DNA from: Deltaproteobacteria bacterium RIFCSPLOWO2_12_FULL_60_16
GTDB lineage: Bacteria; Desulfobacterota; Binatia; UBA9968
Length of the DNA stretch: 6,805 bases
Assembly (NCBI GenBank): GCA_001798565.1
Contig: MGSR01000049.1
Span: 1 to 6,805 of the forward strand
Reading direction: 5' to 3'
The notes under the pieces were generated by a model. The model saw nothing but the letters and a program-made list of their open reading frames with translations. It was not told where the DNA came from and made no database searches. Positions 1 to 5,693 of this stretch are shown here, piece after piece (the first letter of the stretch is position 1; every line of letters begins with the position of its first letter). Position numbers and translations under genes: made by a program.

Positions 1-831
1 AGACTCCGTGAGAATGCCTTGCCAGCTCTTTTCTAAGATGTCCCGGTCTACCCCGCGCCCCATGTATTTTGCCAGGGCCCTGACGCCCGCCTCCTTATCA
101 GTCCAGATACGGTGCACGGCCTCCATATGCGCCTTGACGTACTTCCTGACAATGTCGGGATGCTCCTTGATGAATCTCCGCGTGGTGGCCACGCCGGTGT
201 GTTGAAAGACCAGACCCATCTTGGCGATATCCACGACAACGGTCAGGCCCCTTCTTTCCGCTATGTAGCTGGACGGAGGGTTGATGACGGCAGCGCTCAC
301 TTTTCCCGTCAGAGCCGCGTCCAGGCGAGACGGCCCGCTTCCCACTTGAACAAGGGTTACGTCCTTTCCCGGCGTCAGGCCGATTGCCTTGAGAGCAAAC
401 CGGGCGATGGAATCCGTGGCCGAGCCGAAGCGGCTGATGGCGACGCTGCCGCCTTTGAGCTGCTCCGGCTTCGTGAGCCCGGGCTTGCCCATCAGCACGT
501 AATTGAGCGAGGTGATTCCGGCGGCGACGAACACCGCGTCCGAGCCGGCCAAGGCGCTGCTGACGAGACCAGGACCCGCCACCTGCGTGATCGGGACATC
601 CCCTGAGACGAGGGCCAGGATAGCGGTGCTCCCGCCGGTGAAGAAGATTAATTGCGCGTCCAGCCCGTTTTTCTCAAACATCCCCGAATCCTTGGCCACC
701 CAGGCGGGCAGCTGATCCGCGCTGATGGCGCTGTAGCCGACGTTCACTGTGGTTAGCTGCGCGGGCGCGGGCGATGGGGCGAGGGCAAAAATAGCCAGAA
801 TGATCAATAATAGGATAGTTTTAAGGCGCAT
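1..831 (-). CDS. ABC transporter substrate-binding protein, NMT1/TauA-like (C-terminus beyond the window)
   Basis: This is a periplasmic solute-binding protein of the NMT1/SsuA/TauA type, which delivers a small organic ligand to an ABC permease. It reads from ATG at 831 down to base 1 without a stop: 277 codons of a family usually about 320-340 residues long. Residues 1-24 are a clear signal peptide: MRLK, a long Leu/Ile-rich core, then a PAPA|Q cleavage site. It has no lipobox cysteine, so it is probably soluble. The mature part opens with the typical first strand TVNVGYSAIS, then PAWVAKDSGMFEKNGLDAQL, GGSTAILALVSGDVPI and later LKGGSVAISRFGSATD, all usual in this family. The Shine-Dalgarno is only a G-run (GGGGGGA) about 7-13 nt upstream. 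No permease or ATPase gene is visible; they could lie past the left edge, or the gene may be an orphan. The ligand cannot be told from sequence; sulfonate, thiamine-precursor and aromatic binders all belong here. Confidence 0.9.
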   Translation of the reverse strand, partial: MRLKTILLLIILAIFALAPSPAPAQLTTVNVGYSAISADQLPAWVAKDSGMFEKNGLDAQLIFFTGGSTAILALVSGDVPITQVAGPGLVSSALAGSDAVFVAAGITSLNYVLMGKPGLTKPEQLKGGSVAISRFGSATDSIARFALKAIGLTPGKDVTLVQVGSGPSRLDAALTGKVSAAVINPPSSYIAERRGLTVVVDIAKMGLVFQHTGVATTRRFIKEHPDIVRKYVKAHMEAVHRIWTDKEAGVRALAKYMGRGVDRDILEKSWQGILTES

Positions 832-874
832 TGGACGTCCCCCCGATGCTGTGTCAAAAATTACCGAGCACCTG

Positions 875-904
875 ATTACTAACCTCTTCCGCCAATCTTG
901 TCAA
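875..904 (-). promoter_or_regulatory. Candidate sigma70-type promoter of the substrate-binding protein gene
   Basis: On the minus strand a perfect -35 box TTGACA (904-899) is followed after 18 nt by AGTAAT (880-875), which matches the -10 consensus at 4 of 6 positions. Transcription would start near 868 and leave a leader of roughly 37 nt before the ATG at 831. The -10 box is weak, so this rests mainly on the -35 match and spacing. Confidence 0.35.
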
Positions 905-933
905 TCTTTGGGGTGGGTGCTAAACGTGAGCCG

Positions 934-2652
934 ATGCGTAACGCAGAATTAGCCCGGATTTTTCGCGAGATCGCCCTCTACCTGGAGATGAAGGAAGAGC
1001 CGTTCAAGCCGAGGGCGTACGGGAAGGTTGCCTATTCCCTGGAGGCCTTGGGAGAGCCGGCGGCGGAGATTTACAAAAGGGGCGGGCTCAAAGGATTGCG
1101 TCAGATCCCCGGGGTGGGCGAGGCCATTGCGGAGAAGATCGAGGAGCTGCTCAAGACCGGAAGGCTCGGATACTACGAAGGGTTGAAAAAAGAGGTGCCG
1201 GTGGATGTGGGCGGGCTCACGGCGATCGAGGGCGTCGGCCCCAAGAGCGTCAAGCTTCTCTACGAGCAGCTGGGGATCAAGACGGTCGCGGATTTAGAAA
1301 GAGCCGCGCGCGCCGGAAAGATCCGCGAGCTCGCCCACTTCGGCGAGAAGATGGAGCAGAAGATCTTGAAGGGCATAGAGTTCTTAAAGCAGGGGAGCGG
1401 CCGCTTCCCGCTCGGGTCGGTGCTGCCTTTGATCACTGAGATCGAACAGCGCCTGCGCGCCCTGCCGCAGGTCGAGGAGGTCGTGGTCGCCGGCTCGACC
1501 CGCAGGTGGAAGGAGACCGTCGGCGACGCGGATATCCTGGCCGTTTCGCGCAAGCCGGAGAAGGTCATGGAATTTTTCGTGGCGATGGCCGAGGTCGTGG
1601 ATATCCAAGGCCGGGGCAAGACCAAATCGACGGTAAAACTGCAAAACGGCATGGACGTGGATCTCCGGGTGGTGCCCGGGGAGAGCTTCGGCGCGGCGCT
1701 CAATTACTTCACCGGCAGCAAGGATCATAACGTTGCGCTTCGAAGAATCGCCCAGGACAAGGGGCTGAAGCTGAACGAGTACGGCCTTTTTCGCGGCAGC
1801 AAGCGCGTGGCCGGCAAGACCGAAGAGGAGCTATACAAAGCGCTCGGCCTCTCGTTCATTCCTCCGGAGCTGAGGGAGAACCAGGGGGAGATCGAGGCGG
1901 CGAAGAAAGGGGAGCTGCCCGATCTGGTGGGCTATGGAGAGCTGCGCGGCGACCTGCAGACGCAGACGACCTGGACCGACGGCGCGAACTCGATCGAAGA
2001 GATGGCCGGGCAGGCGAAGCGGCTGGGACTGGAATATATCGCCATTACCGATCACACGAAGGGGTTGGCGATGACCGGCGGCTCGGATGAAAAAAAGCTG
2101 CTCAAGCAGATGGAAGCGATCGACAAGATCAGTAGGTCCGTCAAAGGCGTCAAAATTCTCAAAGGCGCCGAAGTGAACATCAACAAGGATGGCACCCTCG
2201 ATATCGAGGATAAAGTCCTGGCTAAGCTCGATGTGGTCGGGATTGCGGTCCATTCCCACTTCAATCTGGCGCGGCGCGAGATGACGGAGCGAATCGTGAG
2301 AGCGATGCGCAATCCCCAGGCTGATATTCTGTTTCATCCGACCGGCCGGGTGATCCAGAAGCGGGAGCCGTACGATGTCGATATGGATGCCGTCATCCGG
2401 ACGGCCAAGGAGACCGGCACGGTCCTGGAGATCGACGCCTACCCGGACCGGCTGGATTTGAAAGACGAGCATGTCCGCAAGGCGGTCGCGGCGGGGGTGA
2501 AGCTGGTGATCGATTCCGACGCCCACAGCGTCAACCACATGCGCTTTCTGGAATTCGGCATTGCCCAGGCGCGGCGGGGCTGGGCGGAGAAGAAAGACGT
2601 GATCAACACCCGTCCGCTGAAAGAGTTTTTGAAGTGCCTGAAGCGGGCTTGA
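934..2652 (+). CDS. polX: Family X DNA polymerase with C-terminal PHP domain (PolX)
   Basis: This is a repair polymerase of the bacterial PolX type, which fills short gaps in base-excision repair; the PHP domain in this family can act as a metal-dependent 3'-5' exonuclease. It has 572 residues, the normal size. I chose ATG 934 over TTG 898 because PolX proteins start with this MRNAELARIF-type helix. Domains: N-terminal 8-kDa-like region; helix-hairpin-helix motifs near residues 55-75 (PGVGEAIAEKI) and 97-110 (IEGVGPKS); nucleotidyltransferase motif GSTRR (187-191) with GDAD (Asp198, Asp200) and a third aspartate at 241 or 243 in MDVDLR; YFTGS (258-262). PHP ligands that remain are TDH (H374), E413, H440, H468 and DAH (D529, H531). 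The first PHP motif reads DLQTQT (340-345), so both histidines of the usual HxH are glutamine, which may weaken or abolish nuclease activity. It is transcribed alone and divergently from the binding-protein gene. Confidence 0.95.
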   Translation: MRNAELARIFREIALYLEMKEEPFKPRAYGKVAYSLEALGEPAAEIYKRGGLKGLRQIPGVGEAIAEKIEELLKTGRLGYYEGLKKEVPVDVGGLTAIEGVGPKSVKLLYEQLGIKTVADLERAARAGKIRELAHFGEKMEQKILKGIEFLKQGSGRFPLGSVLPLITEIEQRLRALPQVEEVVVAGSTRRWKETVGDADILAVSRKPEKVMEFFVAMAEVVDIQGRGKTKSTVKLQNGMDVDLRVVPGESFGAALNYFTGSKDHNVALRRIAQDKGLKLNEYGLFRGSKRVAGKTEEELYKALGLSFIPPELRENQGEIEAAKKGELPDLVGYGELRGDLQTQTTWTDGANSIEEMAGQAKRLGLEYIAITDHTKGLAMTGGSDEKKLLKQMEAIDKISRSVKGVKILKGAEVNINKDGTLDIEDKVLAKLDVVGIAVHSHFNLARREMTERIVRAMRNPQADILFHPTGRVIQKREPYDVDMDAVIRTAKETGTVLEIDAYPDRLDLKDEHVRKAVAAGVKLVIDSDAHSVNHMRFLEFGIAQARRGWAEKKDVINTRPLKEFLKCLKRA

Positions 2653-2679
2653 TGGTTTCTTAGGACTCGCCACTATCAT
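2649..2679 (+). promoter_or_regulatory. Weak candidate promoter for the 2684-2800 structured RNA
   Basis: A -10-like TATCAT (2674-2679, 5 of 6 consensus positions) lies 19 nt after TTGATG (2649-2654, 4 of 6), which overlaps the polX stop codon. Transcription would begin near 2685-2687, right at the first base pairs of the long hairpin. The 19-nt spacer is longer than ideal and the -35 is poor. The alternative is that the hairpin is simply transcribed as the polX 3' untranslated region. Confidence 0.22.
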
Positions 2680-2683
2680 AAAT

Positions 2684-2800
2684 GCCGGCCCGGGGGGATC
2701 TCGAAGGGCCGATGCGTCGGGCGAGAAGCATCAAGCGTATCTTCCGTGGAGCGTAGCACAGGTGTATCGCATCGGACCTGAGAGAGACTCTCGGGCCGGC
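2684..2800 (+). ncRNA. Long imperfect hairpin, candidate structured RNA or polX 3'-UTR element
   Basis: Bases 2684-2716 pair with 2768-2800 in perfect register over 33 positions, with no bulge. The outer stem is GCCGGCCC (2684-2691) with GGGCCGGC (2793-2800); the inner stem is CCGATGCG (2709-2716) with CGCATCGG (2768-2775). The 17 positions between them add ten Watson-Crick and two G.U pairs. Overall that is 26 Watson-Crick pairs, 2 G.U and 5 mismatches. All five mismatches are G.A, four of them as two tandem GA/GA steps (2697-2698 with 2786-2787; 2703-2704 with 2780-2781). On the minus strand these would be T.C and A.C, so the RNA polarity is plus. The 51-nt apical part shows no strong fold. 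A TTTTT run follows at 2817-2821 but does not directly abut a good stem, so I do not call a terminator. It matches no RNA family I recognise. A diverged DNA inverted repeat is the alternative. Confidence 0.5.
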
Positions 2801-2847
2801 TGACGGCAGATGGGCCTTTTTCAACGGTCTGTTTAAATCTACGCTGC

Positions 2848-3261
2848 TTATCCTATGGACTCCGGAAAGCGCGGCAAGTCGTCGCCCGAGCAGCTCCACG
2901 GAGCGCGCGAATCCCAGTAGCCGCGCGCCGCCGGCTTAATGCTGGGGACGTCATCGAGCGATCCCGCGGGAACGATGACGCGCTGCCCGTCGCGGCTCAG
3001 GCGCGGCACGGGCGAGCCGCACGCGCGGCAGACCGCCGTGGAGAAGCTCTTGGCGCTTGGAAGATCGAACCTTTGCGTTTTACTCCGCCCCTCGATCCAC
3101 TCGAGATTCGCCGGTGCGACCACCAGGTTCGTCGCGTGCCCGCTCCCGGTGGCCTTGCGGCAGCGGGAGCAGTGGCAGTGCGCGAAGCGGATAAATGGCG
3201 CCCGGACGCGGTAGCGCACCGCCCCGCACAGACAGCTTCCGTTCAGTACCTCATCAGCCAT
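2848..3261 (-). CDS. GFA/CENP-V family zinc protein
   Basis: The 137-residue product belongs to the family named after glutathione-dependent formaldehyde-activating enzyme: a small, cysteine-rich, zinc-binding beta fold. All seven family cysteines are present: SCLCG (C10, C12), HCHCSRCRKATGS (C29, C31, C34) and CRACGSP (C78, C81). Length is normal. ATG 3261 is supported by a strong AAGGAGG at 3271-3277, 9 nt upstream; the reading frame runs on past it, but longer starts would overlap the preceding gene. It is the last gene of the minus-strand operon, 26 nt after the DoxX-like gene. The founding assignment, making S-hydroxymethylglutathione from formaldehyde and glutathione, has been disputed and most members have no known substrate. 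The family call is secure, the reaction is not. I see no terminator after the stop on this strand. Confidence 0.93.
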   Translation of the reverse strand: MADEVLNGSCLCGAVRYRVRAPFIRFAHCHCSRCRKATGSGHATNLVVAPANLEWIEGRSKTQRFDLPSAKSFSTAVCRACGSPVPRLSRDGQRVIVPAGSLDDVPSIKPAARGYWDSRAPWSCSGDDLPRFPESIG

Positions 3262-3287
3262 GTTCAAGTTCCTCCTTTCATTCCTAG

Positions 3288-3671
3288 TCACGCAGCCTGT
3301 TCTTTGCCTCCGCGATGCGGCGCCAGCCGCCAACGGCCGTAGGCGATGAACGCCGAGAGCAGCCCCACCACCAACGGGATCAGCGCCATCGCGACATCAC
3401 CGCCAGCCAGCGTGAGCACTGTCGCGCCGATCATGATGATCACCAGCCCGGCGGCCGCCAGCGGCGTCAGCCCCGGCCGAATGCGCAGGAGCCCGGGGAG
3501 GATCAGGCCGAGCGCGCCGAGCACCTCGGCCACGCCGATGAAGCGCATGAACAGACCCGGCAGCGGCACCGGCCCCTTCAGCTCCTCGAGCGGCAGGACC
3601 AGCTTCATCCCGCCGGCGAACAGAAAGAGGAGGGCGAGCAGCCCCTGAACGATCCACAGCGCATAGCTCAT
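3288..3671 (-). CDS. DoxX-like small membrane protein
   Basis: A 127-residue, very hydrophobic protein of the DoxX-like family. Four membrane helices are visible, at about residues 5-22, 42-62, 70-90 and 94-111, followed by a short basic tail (WRLAPHRGGKEQAA) likely in the cytoplasm. The start WIVQGLLALLFLFAGGMKL, with its Lys after the first helix, and the LPGLFMRFIGVAEVLGALGLILPGLL segment are typical of the family. ATG 3671 has a GGAGA at 3681-3685 about 9 nt upstream; a much longer upstream reading of the frame would overlap the methyltransferase gene and is not needed. It lies 20 nt after the MetE-like stop and 26 nt before the GFA gene, so it is surely co-transcribed. DoxX relatives include a thiosulfate:quinone oxidoreductase subunit and oxidative-stress membrane proteins, but the function of short stand-alone members is unknown. 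Confidence 0.87.
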   Translation of the reverse strand: MSYALWIVQGLLALLFLFAGGMKLVLPLEELKGPVPLPGLFMRFIGVAEVLGALGLILPGLLRIRPGLTPLAAAGLVIIMIGATVLTLAGGDVAMALIPLVVGLLSAFIAYGRWRLAPHRGGKEQAA

Positions 3672-3691
3672 GATCGATTTTCTCCGTTCTG

Positions 3692-4873
3692 TTATCTCCC
3701 GCGCCTTCCCCAGAGCTCTTCGCTGGCGAGCCGCGCGCCTTCGGCCATCGCTTTGAACTTGGCCCATACGACGGTCGGATGAATCTCCGGCTCCGCGGTG
3801 GCCTGCGAGGAGAAGCCGCAGTCGCTCCCGGCGATGATATTCTCGCGCCCCACGATTCTCGCGAATCTTACCAGCCGCTCGGCCACGAGCTCCGGGTGCT
3901 CCACGATATTGCTGCAATGAGTGATGACTCCGGGGATCAGGATTTTCCCTTCCGGGAGCTTGACGTTTTCCCAAACGCGCCACTCGTGCTCGTGTCGCGG
4001 GTTGGCGGCCTCGAAAGAGTAAGCCCCGGCATTAACCCTCAGCATGATATCCACCATATCCTTTAGGGCCATGTCATGGATGCGGGGGCCGATGTTGATG
4101 CCATAGCAGGTGTGAAAGCGCACCTTTTCCGGCGGGATATCCTTCAGCGCGTGATTCAGCGCCTCGACGCGCAGCTCAGCCCATTTGCGGCATTGCTCGA
4201 CGGTCGAGCCCGGGGTCGAGTTGTAATAAGTCACCAGCCGCGGGTCGTCCACCTGCAGCAGGAGTCCGGCGCCGACGATCGCGTTGTACTCCACGCGCAT
4301 GGCCTCCGCAATCGCGTAGAGGTATGCCTCCTCAGTGGGGTAGTGCTCGTTTTTTCGTTGCGCCTCGACGTTGGCGGGGGAGGGGGCGGGTAGGAAGGCT
4401 TCCTGCACGTCGACCCCTCTCAGCGCGGCCTTGAGGTTCTCGATGTCCCTTTGGAGCGCCTCCTGCCCTTTGTAGGAGATCGGCCCGGTGCACACGAGGC
4501 CAGTCGGCGGGCCGACAGATGCGCCGCGCCATTGGGAATACCACTCGTAGTATTCCGGGAAGTCCATGACCTCTCTGGACCCCACCCACGGGCCCGCCCT
4601 CGGCGGCGTCGGTCTCGGCTCGAAACCGGCCAGGCGCTCGCCGATATAGGTGACGAAGCCCGGCTTCCCTTGCTCTCCGTCGCTCACGATGTCCACGCCC
4701 GCCTCCGCCTGCCTGCGGACGGCCTCCGCCACCGCGCTGCGGACCCGGGCGGCAAACGCCTGGCGATCGTAGGTTCGCCCGCTCTCTTTCGCCTTGAGCA
4801 TCTCGATCAGATCCGCCGGGCGCGCCAGGCTCCCGACGAAAGTGGTCAGAATCCTCTCCGTGCTCCGCTTCAT
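3692..4873 (-). CDS. Cobalamin-independent methionine synthase-like (MetE C-terminal domain) protein
   Basis: A 393-residue TIM-barrel protein related to the catalytic C-terminal half of MetE, the zinc enzyme that methylates homocysteine. The N-terminal half of true MetE is absent. It opens with the family signature TTFVGSLARP (10-19) and has VSDGEQGK (63-70). The zinc-ligand set is intact: HTC (H254, C256), E288 in SFEAANPR, and C352 in GSDCGFSS. It should therefore activate a thiol or similar nucleophile. Candidate roles are a core-MetE that takes methyl from another donor, or a thiol/CoM transferase of the EaCoMT type; the sequence alone does not choose. ATG 4873 has GAGGG at 4879-4883, 5 nt upstream. 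It is the first gene of the operon with the DoxX-like and GFA genes and is divergent from the OsmC-like gene. Confidence 0.9.
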   Translation of the reverse strand: MKRSTERILTTFVGSLARPADLIEMLKAKESGRTYDRQAFAARVRSAVAEAVRRQAEAGVDIVSDGEQGKPGFVTYIGERLAGFEPRPTPPRAGPWVGSREVMDFPEYYEWYSQWRGASVGPPTGLVCTGPISYKGQEALQRDIENLKAALRGVDVQEAFLPAPSPANVEAQRKNEHYPTEEAYLYAIAEAMRVEYNAIVGAGLLLQVDDPRLVTYYNSTPGSTVEQCRKWAELRVEALNHALKDIPPEKVRFHTCYGINIGPRIHDMALKDMVDIMLRVNAGAYSFEAANPRHEHEWRVWENVKLPEGKILIPGVITHCSNIVEHPELVAERLVRFARIVGRENIIAGSDCGFSSQATAEPEIHPTVVWAKFKAMAEGARLASEELWGRRGR

Positions 4874-5048
4874 CTTATCCCTCTATCGCCGCCTTTCCTG
4901 GCTGTTCAACTCAACTGCTGGTGGTCTCAATGCTTAAAAGAATTTCCAAAGGGTTTCAAGGGCGCATCAAGTGTTGGAATTGGTCGTTGCAGCCGCATCG
5001 CTAGGTTTGATATTTGTTGGCGGGAGATTAAACGGAGAGAGGTGCCTT

Positions 5049-5564
5049 ATGAAACTTCCCGAGTTCGCTAATCCGCCGGCCGCTTTGGACCCGAAAGTGA
5101 CCCACCGAGAGAATCTCATCGAAGCCGACTGCGAGTCGCTCGAACGGATGCGCAAGGCAGCCAAAGTTCAGGGCTTCACCATCTACTGCGACGAATCGGA
5201 ACGGGTGGGGGGCGAGCACACGGCCCCATCGCCGCTCGGCTATTTCACGGCTGCGATCGGTTTTTGACTGCTCACGCAAATTGCCCGGTACGGGCATATG
5301 ATGAAAGTGTCGGTCAGCAAAGCGCGCGTGCACGTGAGCATGCGCAACCGGCAGGAAGGATCGGTCCTTCAAGGCACCGTCAAGACCAGTTGTCTCGGGA
5401 TCGAGACTCGATTGGAGTTGGAGTCGGACGAGCCGCCCGAGCGGGTCGCGGCGCTGGTCCGGAACGCGGAGAACGGCTGCTTCACCATGCAGGCGCTGCT
5501 GACACCCGTGCCTTTCACACGGGCAGTCACCCTCAACGGTTCACTGCTGCCGAGTTCCGTCTAG
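5049..5564 (+). CDS. OsmC-family selenoprotein (in-frame UGA, Sec73)
   Basis: This is a 171-residue OsmC/Ohr-like protein, a family of thiol peroxidases that reduce organic hydroperoxides through a cysteine pair. The frame is broken only by TGA 5265-5267, at residue 73; both sides are OsmC. Before it comes GGEHTAPSPLGYFTAAIGF (54-72), matching the family's G-PSPLE-LLAALG-C segment, so the TGA sits on the catalytic cysteine. After it come LLTQIARYG and the conserved C-terminal half, with PPERVAALVRNAENGC ending at Cys144, the second redox cysteine. The joined length is normal. ATG 5049 has GGAGAGAGG at 5034-5042, 6 nt upstream. The TGA is followed by C, a poor termination context, and by a SECIS-like hairpin. 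OsmC-like selenoproteins are known from environmental sequence, so UGA most likely encodes selenocysteine. A nonsense mutation or a sequencing error of TGC is the alternative, but that would not explain the hairpin. The gene requires selA, selB, selC and selD elsewhere in the genome. Confidence 0.85.
5265..5296 (+). promoter_or_regulatory. Bacterial SECIS-like element following the UGA codon
   Basis: TGCCCG (5282-5287) pairs with CGGGCA (5291-5296), leaving apical bases GTA; opening the last G-C pair gives a GGTAC loop. A bacterial SECIS needs a short stem with G, usually GGU, at the start of its apical loop, at a set distance after UGA, to bind the fourth domain of SelB. Here GGT (5287-5289) begins 19 nt after the TGA, close to the spacing I recall for E. 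coli fdhF. A looser lower helix may form between CAC 5273-5275 and GTG 5307-5309, and between TGAC 5265-5268 and GTCA 5313-5316. The element is also coding, for residues QIARYGHMM of the OsmC protein. Confidence 0.75.
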
Positions 5565-5619
5565 CGGCTGCGCCGTAAAACATTATGAGTTCCTTGCGTT
5601 CCACCCCGCCCCTGAGGTA

Positions 5620-5648
5620 TTGAAAATGCGCCGTGTCGAATCTGTAAA
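5620..5648 (+). promoter_or_regulatory. Candidate sigma70-type promoter for the amidohydrolase gene
   Basis: TTGAAA (5620-5625, 5 of 6 consensus positions) and TGTAAA (5643-5648, 4 of 6) are 17 nt apart in the 129-nt gap after the OsmC-like gene. The start would fall near 5655, about 39 nt before the ATG. It would let the amidohydrolase be expressed apart from the selenoprotein. No convincing terminator lies between the two genes; the small CGGC/GCCG hairpin at 5565-5575 has no T-run. Confidence 0.33.
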
Positions 5649-5693
5649 GAATCGGACTACGCACAAACCTTACGAGCCAAAGGAGCCGCCAAG

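Noticed and set aside
112..606. Long plus-strand ORF opposite the substrate-binding protein
   Set aside because: It is the antisense shadow of a clear secreted-protein gene; its translation is low-complexity Arg/Gly/Ala-rich with no domain.
898..933. TTG start for PolX, 12 residues longer
   Set aside because: The extension MSIFGVGAKREP is not PolX-like, has no clear ribosome binding site, and ATG 934 begins exactly at the conserved first helix.
2777..2795. Local CCTGAGAG-AGA-CTCTCGGG hairpin as an intrinsic terminator, and its CUGAGA as a thiamine riboswitch motif
   Set aside because: No T-run follows the stem, and the other thiamine riboswitch elements are absent. The same bases fit better in the 33-position long hairpin.
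2660..2899. 79-codon minus-strand ORF across the gap after polX
   Set aside because: It overlaps the end of the GFA gene, resembles no family and is strongly basic, as expected of a shadow; it also spans the long hairpin.
4874..5048. Promoters in the divergent gap between the MetE-like and OsmC-like genes
   Set aside because: TTGAAA (4959-4954, minus) and TTGCAG (4987-4992, plus) have only poor -10 partners (TAAGCA, TATTTG). Promoters must exist here but I cannot place them, and I saw no clear operator palindrome.
5255..5300. Frameshifted OsmC pseudogene
   Set aside because: No shift is needed: both halves are in one frame and only the TGA intervenes. A nonsense mutation is possible but would not explain the cysteine position and the SECIS-like hairpin.
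5298..5564. Separate 88-residue gene starting at ATG 5298
   Set aside because: It is in frame with the upstream ORF, has no Shine-Dalgarno, and would lack the first half of the OsmC fold; it is the downstream part of the Sec-containing gene.
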